Below, piece after piece: positions 27,185-36,481 of a stretch of 64,000 bases of DNA. The stretch is from Dethiobacter alkaliphilus AHT 1. GTDB taxonomy: Bacteria > Bacillota > Dethiobacteria > Dethiobacterales > Dethiobacteraceae. The stretch is from positions 1-64,000 of the forward strand of contig NZ_ACJM01000002.1 in the NCBI RefSeq assembly GCF_000174415.1. Direction: 5' to 3'. The notes below the pieces were generated by a model, which saw only the letters and a program-made list of their open reading frames with translations, searched no databases and was not told the DNA's origin. The stretch's first letter is position 1; every line of letters starts with the position of its first letter. The position numbers and the translations under genes were made by a program.

Positions 27185-28007
27185 TTTACATGTCCATACA
27201 CAGGCCAGCGATGGTGTTTATACTCCCAGAGAGGTGGTGGCCCGTGCTCGGCGCCTGGGCCTTGACGCCATTGCCATCACCGATCATGATACTGTGGACG
27301 GCATAGCCGAGGCTCTGAGTGCGGCAAAAGAACAACGGATTACCGTATTCCCTGGAGTGGAGTTAAGTACCGAATATAATGACCGTGAGATACATATTCT
27401 TGGTTTTTGTATCGACCATACCCATTCTAAATTACTTAAACTTCTGGATACTCTGCATCAAAGCCGTTTTAATCGGGCTGAGAAAATGGTGCAAAAGCTG
27501 ACCGGCCTGGGATATGAAATTAATATGCAGGAAGTCCGGCGGCAGGCGGGAGATGCGGCACCGGGACGACCCCATATTGCCAGGGTTTTAGTGGAGAAAG
27601 ACTATTTTTCCAGCGTCTCTGATGTTTTTTCCCGGTTATTGGGCTACAAAATGCCGGGGTATGTGGAAAGGTATAAGTTAACACCCAAGGAGGCCATACA
27701 GGTTATCGCTAATGCCGGGGGTTTTTCTTCCTGGGCACATCCCGGCCTGACCGGTGATGATAGGCTGTTAGCCGAGTTTATCCACTATGGACTGCGGGGA
27801 CTGGAGACTTATCATCCTGATCACGATGAAGAAGAAGCCTACCATTACAGACGCCTGGCTGAAGAAAAAGATTTGCTTGTTTCCGGAGGTTCCGATTTCC
27901 ATGGACAAAACGGCAGCCATGCCCGTGAACTGGGTTTCTGCGGTTTAACTCAGGTCGATTATGCACGATTTAAGGAGTATTGTAATAGTATTGTTGTAAA
28001 ATTCTAA
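27168..28007 (+). CDS. PHP-domain phosphoesterase
   Basis: A 279-residue PHP-family protein like YciV/TrpH, which hydrolyses nucleoside 3',5'-bisphosphates or short RNA 5' ends. Metal motifs are ADLHVHTQASDG, AITDHDTVDG, FPGVELSTEY, SWAHPGLTG, ETYHPDHDEEE and GGSDFHGQN. ATG 27168 follows GGAGGAG and overlaps the dipeptidase end by 17 bases. The exact substrate is not deducible. Confidence 0.88.
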   Translation: MKIVADLHVHTQASDGVYTPREVVARARRLGLDAIAITDHDTVDGIAEALSAAKEQRITVFPGVELSTEYNDREIHILGFCIDHTHSKLLKLLDTLHQSRFNRAEKMVQKLTGLGYEINMQEVRRQAGDAAPGRPHIARVLVEKDYFSSVSDVFSRLLGYKMPGYVERYKLTPKEAIQVIANAGGFSSWAHPGLTGDDRLLAEFIHYGLRGLETYHPDHDEEEAYHYRRLAEEKDLLVSGGSDFHGQNGSHARELGFCGLTQVDYARFKEYCNSIVVKF

Positions 28008-28064
28008 ATTATAAAAAAAGGGTTTTTTAAAAATTAGACGAATAATAATAAGAATATCCAGTGA

Positions 28065-28099
28065 AAAAATACCACAGGAAACATAGGTATTTTTTTTTA
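28065..28099 (+). terminator. Rho-independent terminator before the kor operon
   Basis: AAAAATACC at 28065-28073 pairs with GGTATTTTT at 28086-28094, followed by more T residues. Confidence 0.75.
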
Positions 28100-28128
28100 C
28101 TTAGGCCAAATTAAGGTAGGTGCGTATT

Positions 28129-28350
28129 TTGGCTCAAAAAAAGAAGCAAACACCAACGATTAATATTAATAAGAAATGGTGCAAGCAAAACTGCGGGATC
28201 TGCAGCGGTTTTTGCCCCAAGAATGTGCTGGAAATTGGCGAAGACGGTAAACCGTATGTAAAGGATCCGGAAGCCTGCAGCAACTGTGGCCTGTGTGAAC
28301 TGCGCTGCCCGGAGTTTGCCATTGCTCTGGAAGGAGCGGAACATGACTGA
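28129..28350 (+). CDS. korD: 2-oxoacid:ferredoxin oxidoreductase delta subunit (ferredoxin-like)
   Basis: A small 4Fe-4S protein of 73 residues. It has two cysteine groups: a first set in WCKQNCGICSGFCPKNVLE and a second in CSNCGLCELRCPEFAI. This suggests one or two [4Fe-4S] clusters passing electrons from the oxidoreductase to free ferredoxin. TTG 28129 follows AAGGTAGG at eight bases and is preferred over GTG 28120. First gene of korDABC, overlapping korA by eight bases. Confidence 0.9.
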   Translation: MAQKKKQTPTININKKWCKQNCGICSGFCPKNVLEIGEDGKPYVKDPEACSNCGLCELRCPEFAIALEGAEHD

Positions 28351-29485
28351 GAAAAAAAAGAAACAGCTTATGCAGGGAAACGAAGCCTGTGCAGCGGGGG
28401 CGCTGTACGCCGGAGCCAGCTTTTATGCCGGCTACCCCATCACACCATCTACGGAAATAGCTGAAATCATGGCAAAACGCTTACCGGAAAGAGGCGGCAG
28501 ATTCATACAGATGGAAGATGAAATCGCCAGCATTGCTGCGTGCATCGGAGCTTCCCTTACCGGAGTCAAATCTTTTACCGCCACCAGCGGCCCCGGCTTT
28601 AGCCTGATGCAGGAAAACCTGGGTTATGCTATTATGACCGAAGTCCCGTGTGTGGTAGTTAATGTACAGCGGATGGGGCCCAGTACCGGCTCACCCACTG
28701 CTCCGGGACAGGGAGATGTGATGCAGGCCCGCTGGGGCACCCACGGTGACCATGAAATTGTGGTCCTGACCCCGGGAGGGGTGGAGGAAACTTTCTCATT
28801 AACGGTTAAAGCTTTCAATCTGGCAGAAATGCTGCGCACCCCGGTGATTTTACTGATGGATGAAGTGGTGGGCCATATGCGCGAAGGTGCTGTGCTGCCT
28901 GATCCCGGCGAGATGGAGGTTGTTAACCGTAAAGAACCGGATGTGGCGGCCAAGGACTATCTTCCCTACAGTGCAGGAGAAGACGGCGTTCCAACGCTGG
29001 CTTCCTTTGGCACCGGTTACCGCTATCATGTCACCGGACTGTTCCATGATGAACGGGGTTTTCCCACGGGCAAGCCGGAGCTAATCGATGCTCAAATCCG
29101 GCGGCTGCGGGATAAAATCTTAAAAAACAAAGATAAACTTACTTTCTATGAAGAATACCTTACGGACGATGCGGAAATTGTTGTGGTTTCCTACGGAGGA
29201 AGCGCCCGTTCAGCCAGGGCGGCTGTCAGGGAAGCGCGGGAAGCGGGAATTAAAGTAGGCATGCTCAGGCTGATAACCCTTTGGCCATTTCCTGATGAAG
29301 CTGTCAGAAAAGTTTGCGGTAATGCCAAAACCGTTATTACCGCTGAGATGAATCTGGGCCAGGTACATAACGAAGTGTGCCGCCTGATACCCAAAGGCGC
29401 CAGGGGAATCTCCGTCTCTCATGTGGATGGCACGTTAATTCCGCCGCAAAAAATCCTGTCCGTAATTAAGGAGGCTGCGGAATGA
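28343..29485 (+). CDS. korA: 2-oxoacid:ferredoxin oxidoreductase alpha subunit
   Basis: The 380-residue alpha chain, probably of a 2-oxoglutarate:ferredoxin oxidoreductase. It contains the YPITPSTEIAE motif typical of the pyrimidine-binding domain, EDEIASIAACIGASLTG, FTATSGPGFSLMQENLGYA and the GSPTAPGQGDVMQARWGTHGD segment of Kor-type alphas. A transketolase-C-like domain lies at the C-terminus (VVVSYGGSARSARAAVREAR). ATG 28343 follows AAGGAG. It works with the neighbouring beta, gamma and delta subunits in the cytoplasm to make acyl-CoA, CO2 and reduced ferredoxin. The substrate (2-oxoglutarate or another 2-oxoacid) is inferred from family similarity. Confidence 0.93.
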   Translation: MTEKKKKQLMQGNEACAAGALYAGASFYAGYPITPSTEIAEIMAKRLPERGGRFIQMEDEIASIAACIGASLTGVKSFTATSGPGFSLMQENLGYAIMTEVPCVVVNVQRMGPSTGSPTAPGQGDVMQARWGTHGDHEIVVLTPGGVEETFSLTVKAFNLAEMLRTPVILLMDEVVGHMREGAVLPDPGEMEVVNRKEPDVAAKDYLPYSAGEDGVPTLASFGTGYRYHVTGLFHDERGFPTGKPELIDAQIRRLRDKILKNKDKLTFYEEYLTDDAEIVVVSYGGSARSARAAVREAREAGIKVGMLRLITLWPFPDEAVRKVCGNAKTVITAEMNLGQVHNEVCRLIPKGARGISVSHVDGTLIPPQKILSVIKEAAE

Positions 29486-30315
29486 GCCAGAACAACGGTA
29501 TTCGCAAATATCTGCGCCTTGAGCATTATCCCACCATTTGGTGTGCCGGCTGCGGCAATGGCCAGGTGGTAGGAGCCCTGCTAAGAGCTATAGACACGAT
29601 GAAGCTTGATCCGGAAAAAGTTGTGGTGGTCTCAGGAATCGGTTGCTCTTCCCGGGCTTCAGGCTATCTTAACTTTAACACTTTACATACCACCCATGGG
29701 CGACCGGTAGCCTATGCCACCGGCGTTAAGCTGGCCAATCCTGAACTGGAAGTAATTGTAGTTTCCGGAGACGGAGATACCACCGCCATCGGCGGCAATC
29801 ATTTTATTCATGCCGCCCGGCGCAATATCGGCATCAAGATGTTTATTTTTAATAATTCCATTTACGGCATGACCGGTGGGCAATGTTCTCCCATGACCCC
29901 CAATGCCTGCCGTGCCACCACCGCACCCCATGGCAACCTGGACACACCCTTTGACATCTGCAGAATAGCGGAAGCAGCAGGGGCCACCTATGTTGCCCGG
30001 GGAGTAACGTATGCTCCGGTAAAACTGGAAGCCATGATGCTTAAAGCTCTGCAACACGACGGGTTTGCGGTAATGGATTGCATTACACAATGCCCCACTT
30101 ACTTTGGCAGGCAGAATAAAATTGGCGGCCCGGTGGATATGATTCAGTGGCAGAAAGAGAACACCATTTCCGTGGAAAAGGCCCAAAAGCTGCCACCCCA
30201 TGCCATTGAGGATAAAATAGTAACGGGCATATTTAAAACCGATTTACGCACCGAATATACTAAGCTGTATCGACGTTTAAACGACCAGTGCAGGAAGGAT
30301 GAATGCGGTGATTAG
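29482..30315 (+). CDS. korB: 2-oxoacid:ferredoxin oxidoreductase beta subunit
   Basis: The 277-residue thiamine-pyrophosphate-binding chain. It has the CAGCGNGQVVGALLRA start, GIGCSSRASGYLNFNTLHTTHGR, and the TPP/Mg motif VVSGDGDTTAIGGNHF followed by NNSIYGMTGGQ. Cysteines in the first motif and in ITQCPTYFGRQNK are cluster-ligand candidates. It overlaps korA by four bases and korC by 17. Confidence 0.94.
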   Translation: MSQNNGIRKYLRLEHYPTIWCAGCGNGQVVGALLRAIDTMKLDPEKVVVVSGIGCSSRASGYLNFNTLHTTHGRPVAYATGVKLANPELEVIVVSGDGDTTAIGGNHFIHAARRNIGIKMFIFNNSIYGMTGGQCSPMTPNACRATTAPHGNLDTPFDICRIAEAAGATYVARGVTYAPVKLEAMMLKALQHDGFAVMDCITQCPTYFGRQNKIGGPVDMIQWQKENTISVEKAQKLPPHAIEDKIVTGIFKTDLRTEYTKLYRRLNDQCRKDECGD

Positions 30316-30832
30316 AAAAGAAATCCGGCTGTCCGGCTCCGGAGGGCAGGGCATCATACTTGCCGCGGTTACCCTGGCGGATGCAGCATTAGAGGCTGGT
30401 TTTTATGGAGTACAGACACAATCTTACGGTCCGGAAGCAAGGGGCGGAGCCAGTAAAGCAGAGGTCATCATCAGCGATCAGCCCATTGATTATCCTAAGG
30501 TCACTACACCGGATATTGTCCTTGCCCTGACTGCCCAGGCTTATGCCAAATATTGTGACGATATTAATCCCGGCGGCACCATGATTGTGGAGGAGTCGCT
30601 ATCGGCAGATGATTGTCCCGAAAGTGCACTGCGTGTACCTATTTTAGGTACCGCCCGGGAAGTTGGTAAGGAAATTGTTGCCAATATGGTGTCTCTGGGC
30701 GTACTGGCCGCAACATTAAAAAAACATATAGATAAAGAGTTTATAGAAAAATCCATCAGTAAACGTGTCCCGCCTGGAACAGAAGAGCTAAATATTCGCG
30801 CTTTTCAGAAAGGATACGATATGATACAATAA
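30299..30832 (+). CDS. korC: 2-oxoacid:ferredoxin oxidoreductase gamma subunit
   Basis: The 177-residue gamma chain with the SGSGGQGIILAAVTLADAALEAG opening and the family's TQSYGPEARGGASKAEVIIS motif. It completes the four-subunit korDABC set. About 80 bases separate it from the decarboxylase genes, without an obvious terminator, so co-transcription is possible. Confidence 0.94.
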   Translation: MNAVIRKEIRLSGSGGQGIILAAVTLADAALEAGFYGVQTQSYGPEARGGASKAEVIISDQPIDYPKVTTPDIVLALTAQAYAKYCDDINPGGTMIVEESLSADDCPESALRVPILGTAREVGKEIVANMVSLGVLAATLKKHIDKEFIEKSISKRVPPGTEELNIRAFQKGYDMIQ

Positions 30833-30911
30833 AGATTACTTGTGAGGTGATGAGGGCCGCAGACAACAGAAAAAGACAAAGATATTATGCTGCGTAGGGA
30901 GGAGATAATGA

Positions 30912-31337
30912 ATGGATAATTTATCGTATAGTTTGGAAATTATGATCGTCGGTTTTACCGTAGTTGTAGTTTCCCTGTACCTTTTGTATCTAGTCCTTAT
31001 TGTTTTCAGCCGCTGTTGCGCCAAACCGGCTAAACCAGAACCCCAAATAACCAATGGCACTAATGTGCCCCCCGCAGTTGCGGCGGAGGCCAGCAGTGCA
31101 CCGGTTGCTGCCGCTGTCAGCCAACCGCAGCAGTCATACGGGACGGCCCCCGAGATTGTAGCTGCCATTACAGCCGCAATTTCCGCCAGCATGAATATGC
31201 CGGCAAACCAATTTGAAATTGTTTCAGTACAGCGGGCGCAATCCACCCAAAATGGTTCTGAATGGGCCATTGCAGGTAGAAAAAGATTAATGGAGAAGCG
31301 CCAGGATTTAGCTATGTTTCGAAGGGAGAGGAGATAA
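30912..31337 (+). CDS. OadG/MmdD-like small membrane subunit of Na+-translocating decarboxylase
   Basis: A 141-residue protein with a single N-terminal transmembrane helix ([23 protein letters not shown], residues 10-32), an Ala/Pro/Glu linker, and a conserved-looking C-terminal segment ([17 protein letters not shown] then [15 protein letters not shown]) as in gamma/delta subunits that assemble these complexes. GGAGGAG precedes ATG 30912. It is followed directly by the biotin carrier gene. Confidence 0.83.
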   Translation: MDNLSYSLEIMIVGFTVVVVSLYLLYLVLIVFSRCCAKPAKPEPQITNGTNVPPAVAAEASSAPVAAAVSQPQQSYGTAPEIVAAITAAISASMNMPANQFEIVSVQRAQSTQNGSEWAIAGRKRLMEKRQDLAMFRRERR

Positions 31338-31771
31338 TGAAGAAGTTCAGAGTTACTGTAAACGGTGAAGCTTACGATGTTTCAGTTGAGGAATTGGGTG
31401 GAGCCGCCCCTGCTGCTCCTGCTGCTCCTGCAGCGCCGGCCAAACCTGCTCCCGCAGCACCTGCTGCACCTAAAGCTGCAGCACCCAAGCCAGCAGCCCC
31501 TGCTCCGAAACCTGCCGCTCCGGCAGCACCCAAGCCCGCAGCTGCAGCTTCCGGCGGTGGGAATAGCGTAACCGCTCCCATGCCCGGAACGGTACTAAGT
31601 GTAAATGTTAATGCCGGACAGGCAGTACAGGCCGGTGATGTTCTGCTCATTCTGGAAGCGATGAAAATGGAAAACGAGGTAACTGCTCCGGCTGCCGGTA
31701 CTGTAAAAGAAGTATCCGTCTCCAAAGGTGCCAGCGTCAATACCGGTGATGTTATGGTCGTCATAGAATAG
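31337..31771 (+). CDS. Biotin carboxyl carrier subunit of the Na+-translocating decarboxylase
   Basis: A 144-residue protein. An N-terminal [19 protein letters not shown] segment is followed by a long flexible Ala-Pro-Lys linker (about residues 28-72) and a C-terminal biotinyl domain with the biotinylation motif LEAMKMEN. It carries the carboxyl group from a carboxyltransferase to the membrane beta subunit. The low-complexity linker is typical of MmdC/GcdC. Start overlaps the previous stop. Confidence 0.93.
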   Translation: MKKFRVTVNGEAYDVSVEELGGAAPAAPAAPAAPAKPAPAAPAAPKAAAPKPAAPAPKPAAPAAPKPAAAASGGGNSVTAPMPGTVLSVNVNAGQAVQAGDVLLILEAMKMENEVTAPAAGTVKEVSVSKGASVNTGDVMVVIE

Positions 31772-31782
31772 GGGGGACGTCC

Positions 31783-32931
31783 ATGGCACTATTAGATAAG
31801 CTACAAACTTTTCTGGGGAGCACAGGATTTGCAGCACTAAGCTGGGAACAGTTGGTTATGATTCTTATCGCCTGTGTCCTGCTCTATCTTGGGATTCAGA
31901 AAAAGTTTGAACCACTTTTGCTTGTCCCCATCAGTTTTGGCATTTTACTTGCGAACCTTCCCCTGGGCGGGATTATGGATCCTCCCGTAATCAATCCGGT
32001 GACCGGCCTGACAGAAACCGCAGGCGGGTTAATGTACTACTTTTACCAGGGGGTTAGTTTTGTTATTTTTCCACCGCTTATTTTCTTAGGCGTTGGGGCA
32101 ATGACAGATTTCGGACCTTTGCTTGCCAATCCCAAGACCCTTCTTTTAGGTGCTGCGGCACAGTTCGGAATTTTTGCAACTTTTATCGGGGCAGCTATTA
32201 TGGGCTTTAGCCCTGCAGAATCCGGTGCTATCGCTATTATTGGCGGTGCTGACGGTCCTACCGCAATTTTTCTTGCCAGTCATTTGGCACCGGAACTTCT
32301 GGGAGCCATTGCGGTGGCTGCCTACTCATACATGGCGCTTGTTCCGGTAATTCAGCCGCCTATTATGAGAGCTCTGACAACAAAGGAAGAGCGCGCAATT
32401 GTGATGGAGCAGCTCCGTCCGGTAAGCCGTACTGAACGTATTTTATTCCCGATCATCGTCATCATCATCGGTGGCTTACTGTTACCACCGGCTATTCCCC
32501 TTCTGGGAATGCTGATGTTTGGTAACCTGCTTAAGGAATGCGGAGTAACTGACAGACTAAGCAAAACTGCGCAAAATGATTTAAATAACATTATTGTGAT
32601 TATGCTTGGCTTAGCTGTTGGTGCCACCGCCAACTTCGTAGATCCCAGAACACTGGCCATTATTCTCCTTGGCCTTGTGGCGTTTGCCATTGGAACAGCC
32701 ACAGGTGTGCTAATGGGCAAAATAATGTGCAAAATGAGTGGTGGTAAAATTAACCCGCTTATTGGCTCTGCCGGTGTGTCCGCCGTACCCATGGCTGCCC
32801 GTGTATCCCAGGTAGTTGGTAAGGAAGAGAATCCCCAAAACTTCCTGTTAATGCACGCCATGGGACCCAACGTAGCCGGTGTAATCGGCTCGGCCATCGC
32901 AGCCGGGATTTTGCTCTCACTGCTTGGCTAA
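31783..32931 (+). CDS. Na+-translocating decarboxylase beta subunit
   Basis: A 382-residue membrane protein of the OadB/GcdB/MmdB family. It decarboxylates carboxybiotin and pumps Na+ out. Family motifs are [30 protein letters not shown] (conserved Asp), [13 protein letters not shown] with the Na+-site Asp, and [13 protein letters not shown] with [23 protein letters not shown]. Nine to eleven hydrophobic segments. The alpha carboxyltransferase subunit that defines the substrate is absent from this locus. A strong terminator follows. Confidence 0.95.
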   Translation: MALLDKLQTFLGSTGFAALSWEQLVMILIACVLLYLGIQKKFEPLLLVPISFGILLANLPLGGIMDPPVINPVTGLTETAGGLMYYFYQGVSFVIFPPLIFLGVGAMTDFGPLLANPKTLLLGAAAQFGIFATFIGAAIMGFSPAESGAIAIIGGADGPTAIFLASHLAPELLGAIAVAAYSYMALVPVIQPPIMRALTTKEERAIVMEQLRPVSRTERILFPIIVIIIGGLLLPPAIPLLGMLMFGNLLKECGVTDRLSKTAQNDLNNIIVIMLGLAVGATANFVDPRTLAIILLGLVAFAIGTATGVLMGKIMCKMSGGKINPLIGSAGVSAVPMAARVSQVVGKEENPQNFLLMHAMGPNVAGVIGSAIAAGILLSLLG

Positions 32932-32945
32932 AACTTAATAAACAG

Positions 32946-32982
32946 AAAAAGCGCGCATTGAAGGCAATGCGCGCTTTTTGTA
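32946..32982 (+). terminator. Rho-independent terminator after the decarboxylase genes
   Basis: AAAAAGCGCGCATTG at 32946-32960 pairs with CAATGCGCGCTTTTT at 32965-32979. Confidence 0.95.
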
Positions 32983-33001
32983 TGCCTACTCTTCTTATGT
33001 A

Positions 33002-33093
33002 GCAATGAAGAACCTCACAGGGGGCTTTTGTTTGGTCTGAAGTAAACTGAGCCATTTACATTAGACTTTCGGCCGCCTGTGAGGTTCATTGTT
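33002..33093. repeat. Long imperfect inverted repeat
   Basis: A left arm at 33003-33025 and a right arm at 33072-33091 pair over 16 bases (CAATGA and ACCTCACAGG with their complements) around a three-base bulge, leaving a loop of about 50 bases. No ORF lies here. It could be a small mobile-element remnant or a structured RNA. The rest of 32983-33226 shows nothing else. Confidence 0.6.
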
Positions 33094-33226
33094 ATTTTGC
33101 GCTTTTATCAGTTTATTATTCATATTAAGATAAAGTAATAGTTGGAAAACTCTTTGTAACATAATTTTGCATTTTAAAAAATATCTATGTAATCAGTAAT
33201 TCTTTTTATAAAGAGAGGAATCGTAA

Positions 33227-34681
33227 ATGACAGAAACCAAGATTCAACGGTGGCATATTGTCACAATTGTTATTCTGGCCATCTTCACTTTACTGATTAC
33301 TGCAGATTACTTCTATCACAGAGACCGGATCTATGCGGGGGTAGAGATTGACGGTGTAGACGTGGGTGGAAAAACTGCGGCGGAAGCGGCAGAAATGCTG
33401 ATGCAAAAGTATGAGCAGGAACGTTTTGGCCATCATGAAGTGGATATTCACTATGAGGATAAAACGTGGACTCTGACGTATGACCAACTGGGAATAGAGG
33501 TGGATGTGGAAGAAACGGTTAGCCAGGCCATGGCTGTGGGCAGAGAACGGGCACATTTATTGCGTTATCCCCGACGCATCTCCTTAAATTCGGAGCCGCT
33601 GCAGATTAAACCGCTTCTTATGGTGGAAACGGTTAGGTTCCGTGCTGCCATGGATCCTATGGAAGAAATAGTCTGGCAGGAGCCGGTGAATGCCGACTTA
33701 AAACTGTCTGAGGACAGGGAAAGTGTGGAAATTATTCCTGACAAACCGGGTCAGGAACTTAACGTTGCCGTTACTTTAAACAATCTCTTTGTGGCTCTTG
33801 ATACCTATCCGGATGTTGGTGATATTGAACTGACAGCTAAAACGGTGGAGGCAGAGCAGACCGCAGAGTATTTGGAGAGTTTAAAAATCACCGAGCCGGT
33901 TGCCACATTCAGCACTGTTTTTTCCGGGAACGATCAAAACCGCAACCACAATATCCGTTTGGCAGCAGAAGCGGTGGATGACATCCTGCTTCTTCCCGGG
34001 GAGGAGTTCTCCTGGAATGAAACGGTGGGCAATACCACCGCTGATAAAGGATATAAAAAAGCACCTGTTATCGTGGGCGGCCAATTGCAGGACGGCCTGG
34101 GCGGCGGGATCTGCCAGGTATCATCTACCCTGTACAACGCTGTTCTTTTGGCGGATATGGGGATAATTGAGCGCAGAAATCACGGTCTGGCGGTGGGCTA
34201 TCTGCCACCGGGGCGTGATGCTACCATCTCTTACGGCTGGATTGATTTAAAATATGTAAATGACCGTGATTATGCGGTATGGCAGCGCGCTTTTGTGGAC
34301 GGTAACCGCCTTACCATCCGTCTTTACGGCAATCCCATCCCGGGACACGAGGTTGAAATTATCACCACTGATCTGGAAACCATTCCCGGCGGTGAGAAAA
34401 TTATTAAAACCCCTGATTTACCGCGGGGAGCCCGGGAAAGAATTAAAAGCGGCCAGCCCGGATATAAGGTTACTTCCTGGCGAATTACATATCAGGATGG
34501 GGAAGAAATAAAGCGAGAGCAATTATTCCGTGATACATACCGGGCCGTTCCCGCTGAATACAGGGTAGGGACGGCGGAAGTGCCGGCCGCAACTGATGCC
34601 GATGAGGAGAAAGAGAAGGAAGAGACGGAAGAGGAGGAAGAACCGGCAGAAGAAGAGAATAATGAAGAGGAAGAAGAATAA
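33227..34681 (+). CDS. VanW-family protein with G5 domain
   Basis: A 484-residue surface protein. An N-terminal signal-anchor (IVTIVILAIFTLLITADYF, residues 10-29) is followed by a peptidoglycan-binding_4-type domain (about 35-215), the VanW domain (ATFSTVFSGNDQNRNHNIRLAAE ... GGGICQVSSTLYNA ... RNHGLAVGYLPPGRDATI), a G5-like domain (about 385-455) and an extremely acidic tail ending in a Glu run. It is probably tethered outside the membrane in the cell wall. The role is unknown; VanW domains occur near vancomycin-resistance and spore genes, but no resistance genes are near here. Confidence 0.88.
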   Translation: MTETKIQRWHIVTIVILAIFTLLITADYFYHRDRIYAGVEIDGVDVGGKTAAEAAEMLMQKYEQERFGHHEVDIHYEDKTWTLTYDQLGIEVDVEETVSQAMAVGRERAHLLRYPRRISLNSEPLQIKPLLMVETVRFRAAMDPMEEIVWQEPVNADLKLSEDRESVEIIPDKPGQELNVAVTLNNLFVALDTYPDVGDIELTAKTVEAEQTAEYLESLKITEPVATFSTVFSGNDQNRNHNIRLAAEAVDDILLLPGEEFSWNETVGNTTADKGYKKAPVIVGGQLQDGLGGGICQVSSTLYNAVLLADMGIIERRNHGLAVGYLPPGRDATISYGWIDLKYVNDRDYAVWQRAFVDGNRLTIRLYGNPIPGHEVEIITTDLETIPGGEKIIKTPDLPRGARERIKSGQPGYKVTSWRITYQDGEEIKREQLFRDTYRAVPAEYRVGTAEVPAATDADEEKEKEETEEEEEPAEEENNEEEEE

Positions 34682-34698
34682 GATTACGGGTGATGACA

Positions 34699-35253
34699 AT
34701 GACTGTAAAAATCTTTGCTTTGGGTGACTCCATTACTTATGGGTTTCCGTACGGGCCGCACCAGTCCTGGGTGCAGCTGGTTTCCCAGTGGACAAGCCTG
34801 GATATCGTAAACGGCGGAATTAACGGAGACACCACCACCTTTATGCTGCACCGGCTTTCTGCGGCTCTGGAGGAAAACCCCACACATCTGATTTTTCTGG
34901 GAGGAACAAATGATGCGTACTGGGGACAAGCCCTGAGAGTAGTGGCAGAAAATGTGCTGGAAGTACATCGACGCTGTCAGGAAAGAGGTGTGCAGCTCAT
35001 TATGGGACTGCCAATCCCCGTGGACGAGCCCCAGGTGGACGCTTTGCTTAGCGAATACCGCGCCTTTTATCAGGACCTGGCCGACCGGGAAGGGTTGCCG
35101 GTTATTCCTTTTCACAAAGCTTTCTATGATGCCGCAGGGCGCTTTAAAACCCAGCTGACCACCGATGGCTGCCATCCCAATATTGACGGCTATGAAGCCA
35201 TGGCGGAGGTGGCTGAAAAAGCAGTTAAAAACCTCTGGCACAACCGGGGATAA
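34699..35253 (+). CDS. SGNH/GDSL-family hydrolase
   Basis: A 184-residue esterase-like protein. Block I is FALGDSITYG with the nucleophile Ser, block II NGGINGDTT (Gly), block III FLGGTNDA (Asn), and block V DGCHPNIDGYEAMAEVA (Asp/His). There is no signal peptide, so it is cytoplasmic, like TesA-type or lysophospholipase L1-like enzymes. The substrate is unknown. ATG 34699 fits GGGTGA at 34688-34693; GTG 34690 and ATG 34693 are alternatives. Confidence 0.88.
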   Translation: MTVKIFALGDSITYGFPYGPHQSWVQLVSQWTSLDIVNGGINGDTTTFMLHRLSAALEENPTHLIFLGGTNDAYWGQALRVVAENVLEVHRRCQERGVQLIMGLPIPVDEPQVDALLSEYRAFYQDLADREGLPVIPFHKAFYDAAGRFKTQLTTDGCHPNIDGYEAMAEVAEKAVKNLWHNRG

Positions 35254-35269
35254 TTTGCTATACTAAAAG

Positions 35270-35283
35270 CGAACATATATTCG
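35270..35283 (+). promoter_or_regulatory. Predicted LexA box upstream of dinB
   Basis: CGAACATATATTCG has one mismatch to CGAACRNRYGTTYG. It sits just after a TATACT -10 candidate at 35259-35264 and immediately before the GGGAGG of dinB. Confidence 0.7.
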
Positions 35284-35293
35284 GGAGGACCAT

Positions 35294-36481
35294 ATGCGTC
35301 AGATCATTCATGTGGATATGAATGCCTTCTTTGCCTCCTGCCATCAGGCCCAAAATCCCCAGTGGCAGGGAAAGCCTTTGCTGGTGGCGGGTGATCCGCA
35401 AAAAAGGCACGGCATCATTCTTACCGCCTCTTATGAAGCCAGAAAGTTTGGCGTAAAGACCGCCATGGCTGTGTGGCAGGCAAAAAAGCTTTGTCCACAG
35501 GGAATTTATATCTCCCCGGACCACAAACTTTATTCGGCATACTCCAAAAGAATTATGGCCATAATGGAGGATTACACACCACTGGTGGAGCCCTTCTCCA
35601 TAGATGAGGCCTGGCTGGATGTGACCGGCTCGGCCCGGTTGTTTGGCACCACAGAAGAAATTGGTCGCCTGCTGCAGCAGCGTATTTTGGACGAAACCGG
35701 CATTCCCTGTTCCGTGGGCATCTCCGGTAATAAGTTTCTGGCCAAAATGGCTTCGGAGCGCCAAAAACCCCAGGGGTTCACCATCCTGTGGCCCCGGGAT
35801 GTCCCGGAAGTTTTATGGCCTCTGCCGGTGGAAGAAATGGTGGGGGTGGGCCGCAAGATGGCACCGGCACTCCATGAAATGGGTATTGAAACCATCGGCG
35901 AATTGGCGGCCATGCCGCTGCGACTGTTGGTGAGCCGTTTTGGTGTTGCCGGTGAGTCCCTGCATCATTTGGCCAATGGGCGTGATGATTCGCCGGTGGA
36001 TCCCACCGTATTTGATACGGTTAAATCGGTGGGAAATTCACTGACGCTGCCGCGGGACATTAATGACCCGGAAGATGTGGCCCGGGTGCTGCTTAAGCTT
36101 AGCGAAAAAGTGGGAAGAAGGCTGCGGCAGAGCGGCAATGTGGCCAGGACGGTAACGCTTACCGTCAAAGACCAGAATTTTGTTAGCGTCACCCGCTCCA
36201 GGACCCTGCATGAACCCACCGGCTTCACCGACGTTATTTATAAAACCGCTGTGGACATACACCAGAAGCAATTTGAACCCTGGCGCAAAGTACGGCTGCT
36301 GGGAGTGAGCGTTTCCAACCTGCTGCCTGCAGACGGCGGCGTCCAGTTATCCCTCTTTGGAGCCTCTGAAGAAAGAATGGAAAACCTGACCCGTGTTACC
36401 GACCGCATTCGCGACCGCTACGGTGATACGGTTATCGGCAGGGCACGGCTCTGCAAAGAAAAAGAGACACCGCCTAAATAG
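35294..36481 (+). CDS. dinB: DNA polymerase IV (Y family)
   Basis: A 395-residue translesion polymerase. Catalytic motifs are IIHVDMNAFFASC near the start and EPFSIDEAWLDVTG near residue 100. The thumb helix-hairpin-helix and little-finger domain follow, including LTLPRDINDPEDV. No clear beta-clamp motif was picked out at the short Lys-rich C-terminus; LSLFGASEER near residue 355 is a candidate (QLSLF). ATG 35294 follows GGGAGG. SOS control is expected from the LexA box upstream. Confidence 0.95.
   Translation: MRQIIHVDMNAFFASCHQAQNPQWQGKPLLVAGDPQKRHGIILTASYEARKFGVKTAMAVWQAKKLCPQGIYISPDHKLYSAYSKRIMAIMEDYTPLVEPFSIDEAWLDVTGSARLFGTTEEIGRLLQQRILDETGIPCSVGISGNKFLAKMASERQKPQGFTILWPRDVPEVLWPLPVEEMVGVGRKMAPALHEMGIETIGELAAMPLRLLVSRFGVAGESLHHLANGRDDSPVDPTVFDTVKSVGNSLTLPRDINDPEDVARVLLKLSEKVGRRLRQSGNVARTVTLTVKDQNFVSVTRSRTLHEPTGFTDVIYKTAVDIHQKQFEPWRKVRLLGVSVSNLLPADGGVQLSLFGASEERMENLTRVTDRIRDRYGDTVIGRARLCKEKETPPK

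Noticed and set aside
31360-31571. Pro/Leu/Gln-rich alternative frames over the biotin carrier linker and apparent tandem repeat
   Set aside because: Explained by the Ala-Pro-Lys low-complexity linker of the carrier protein.
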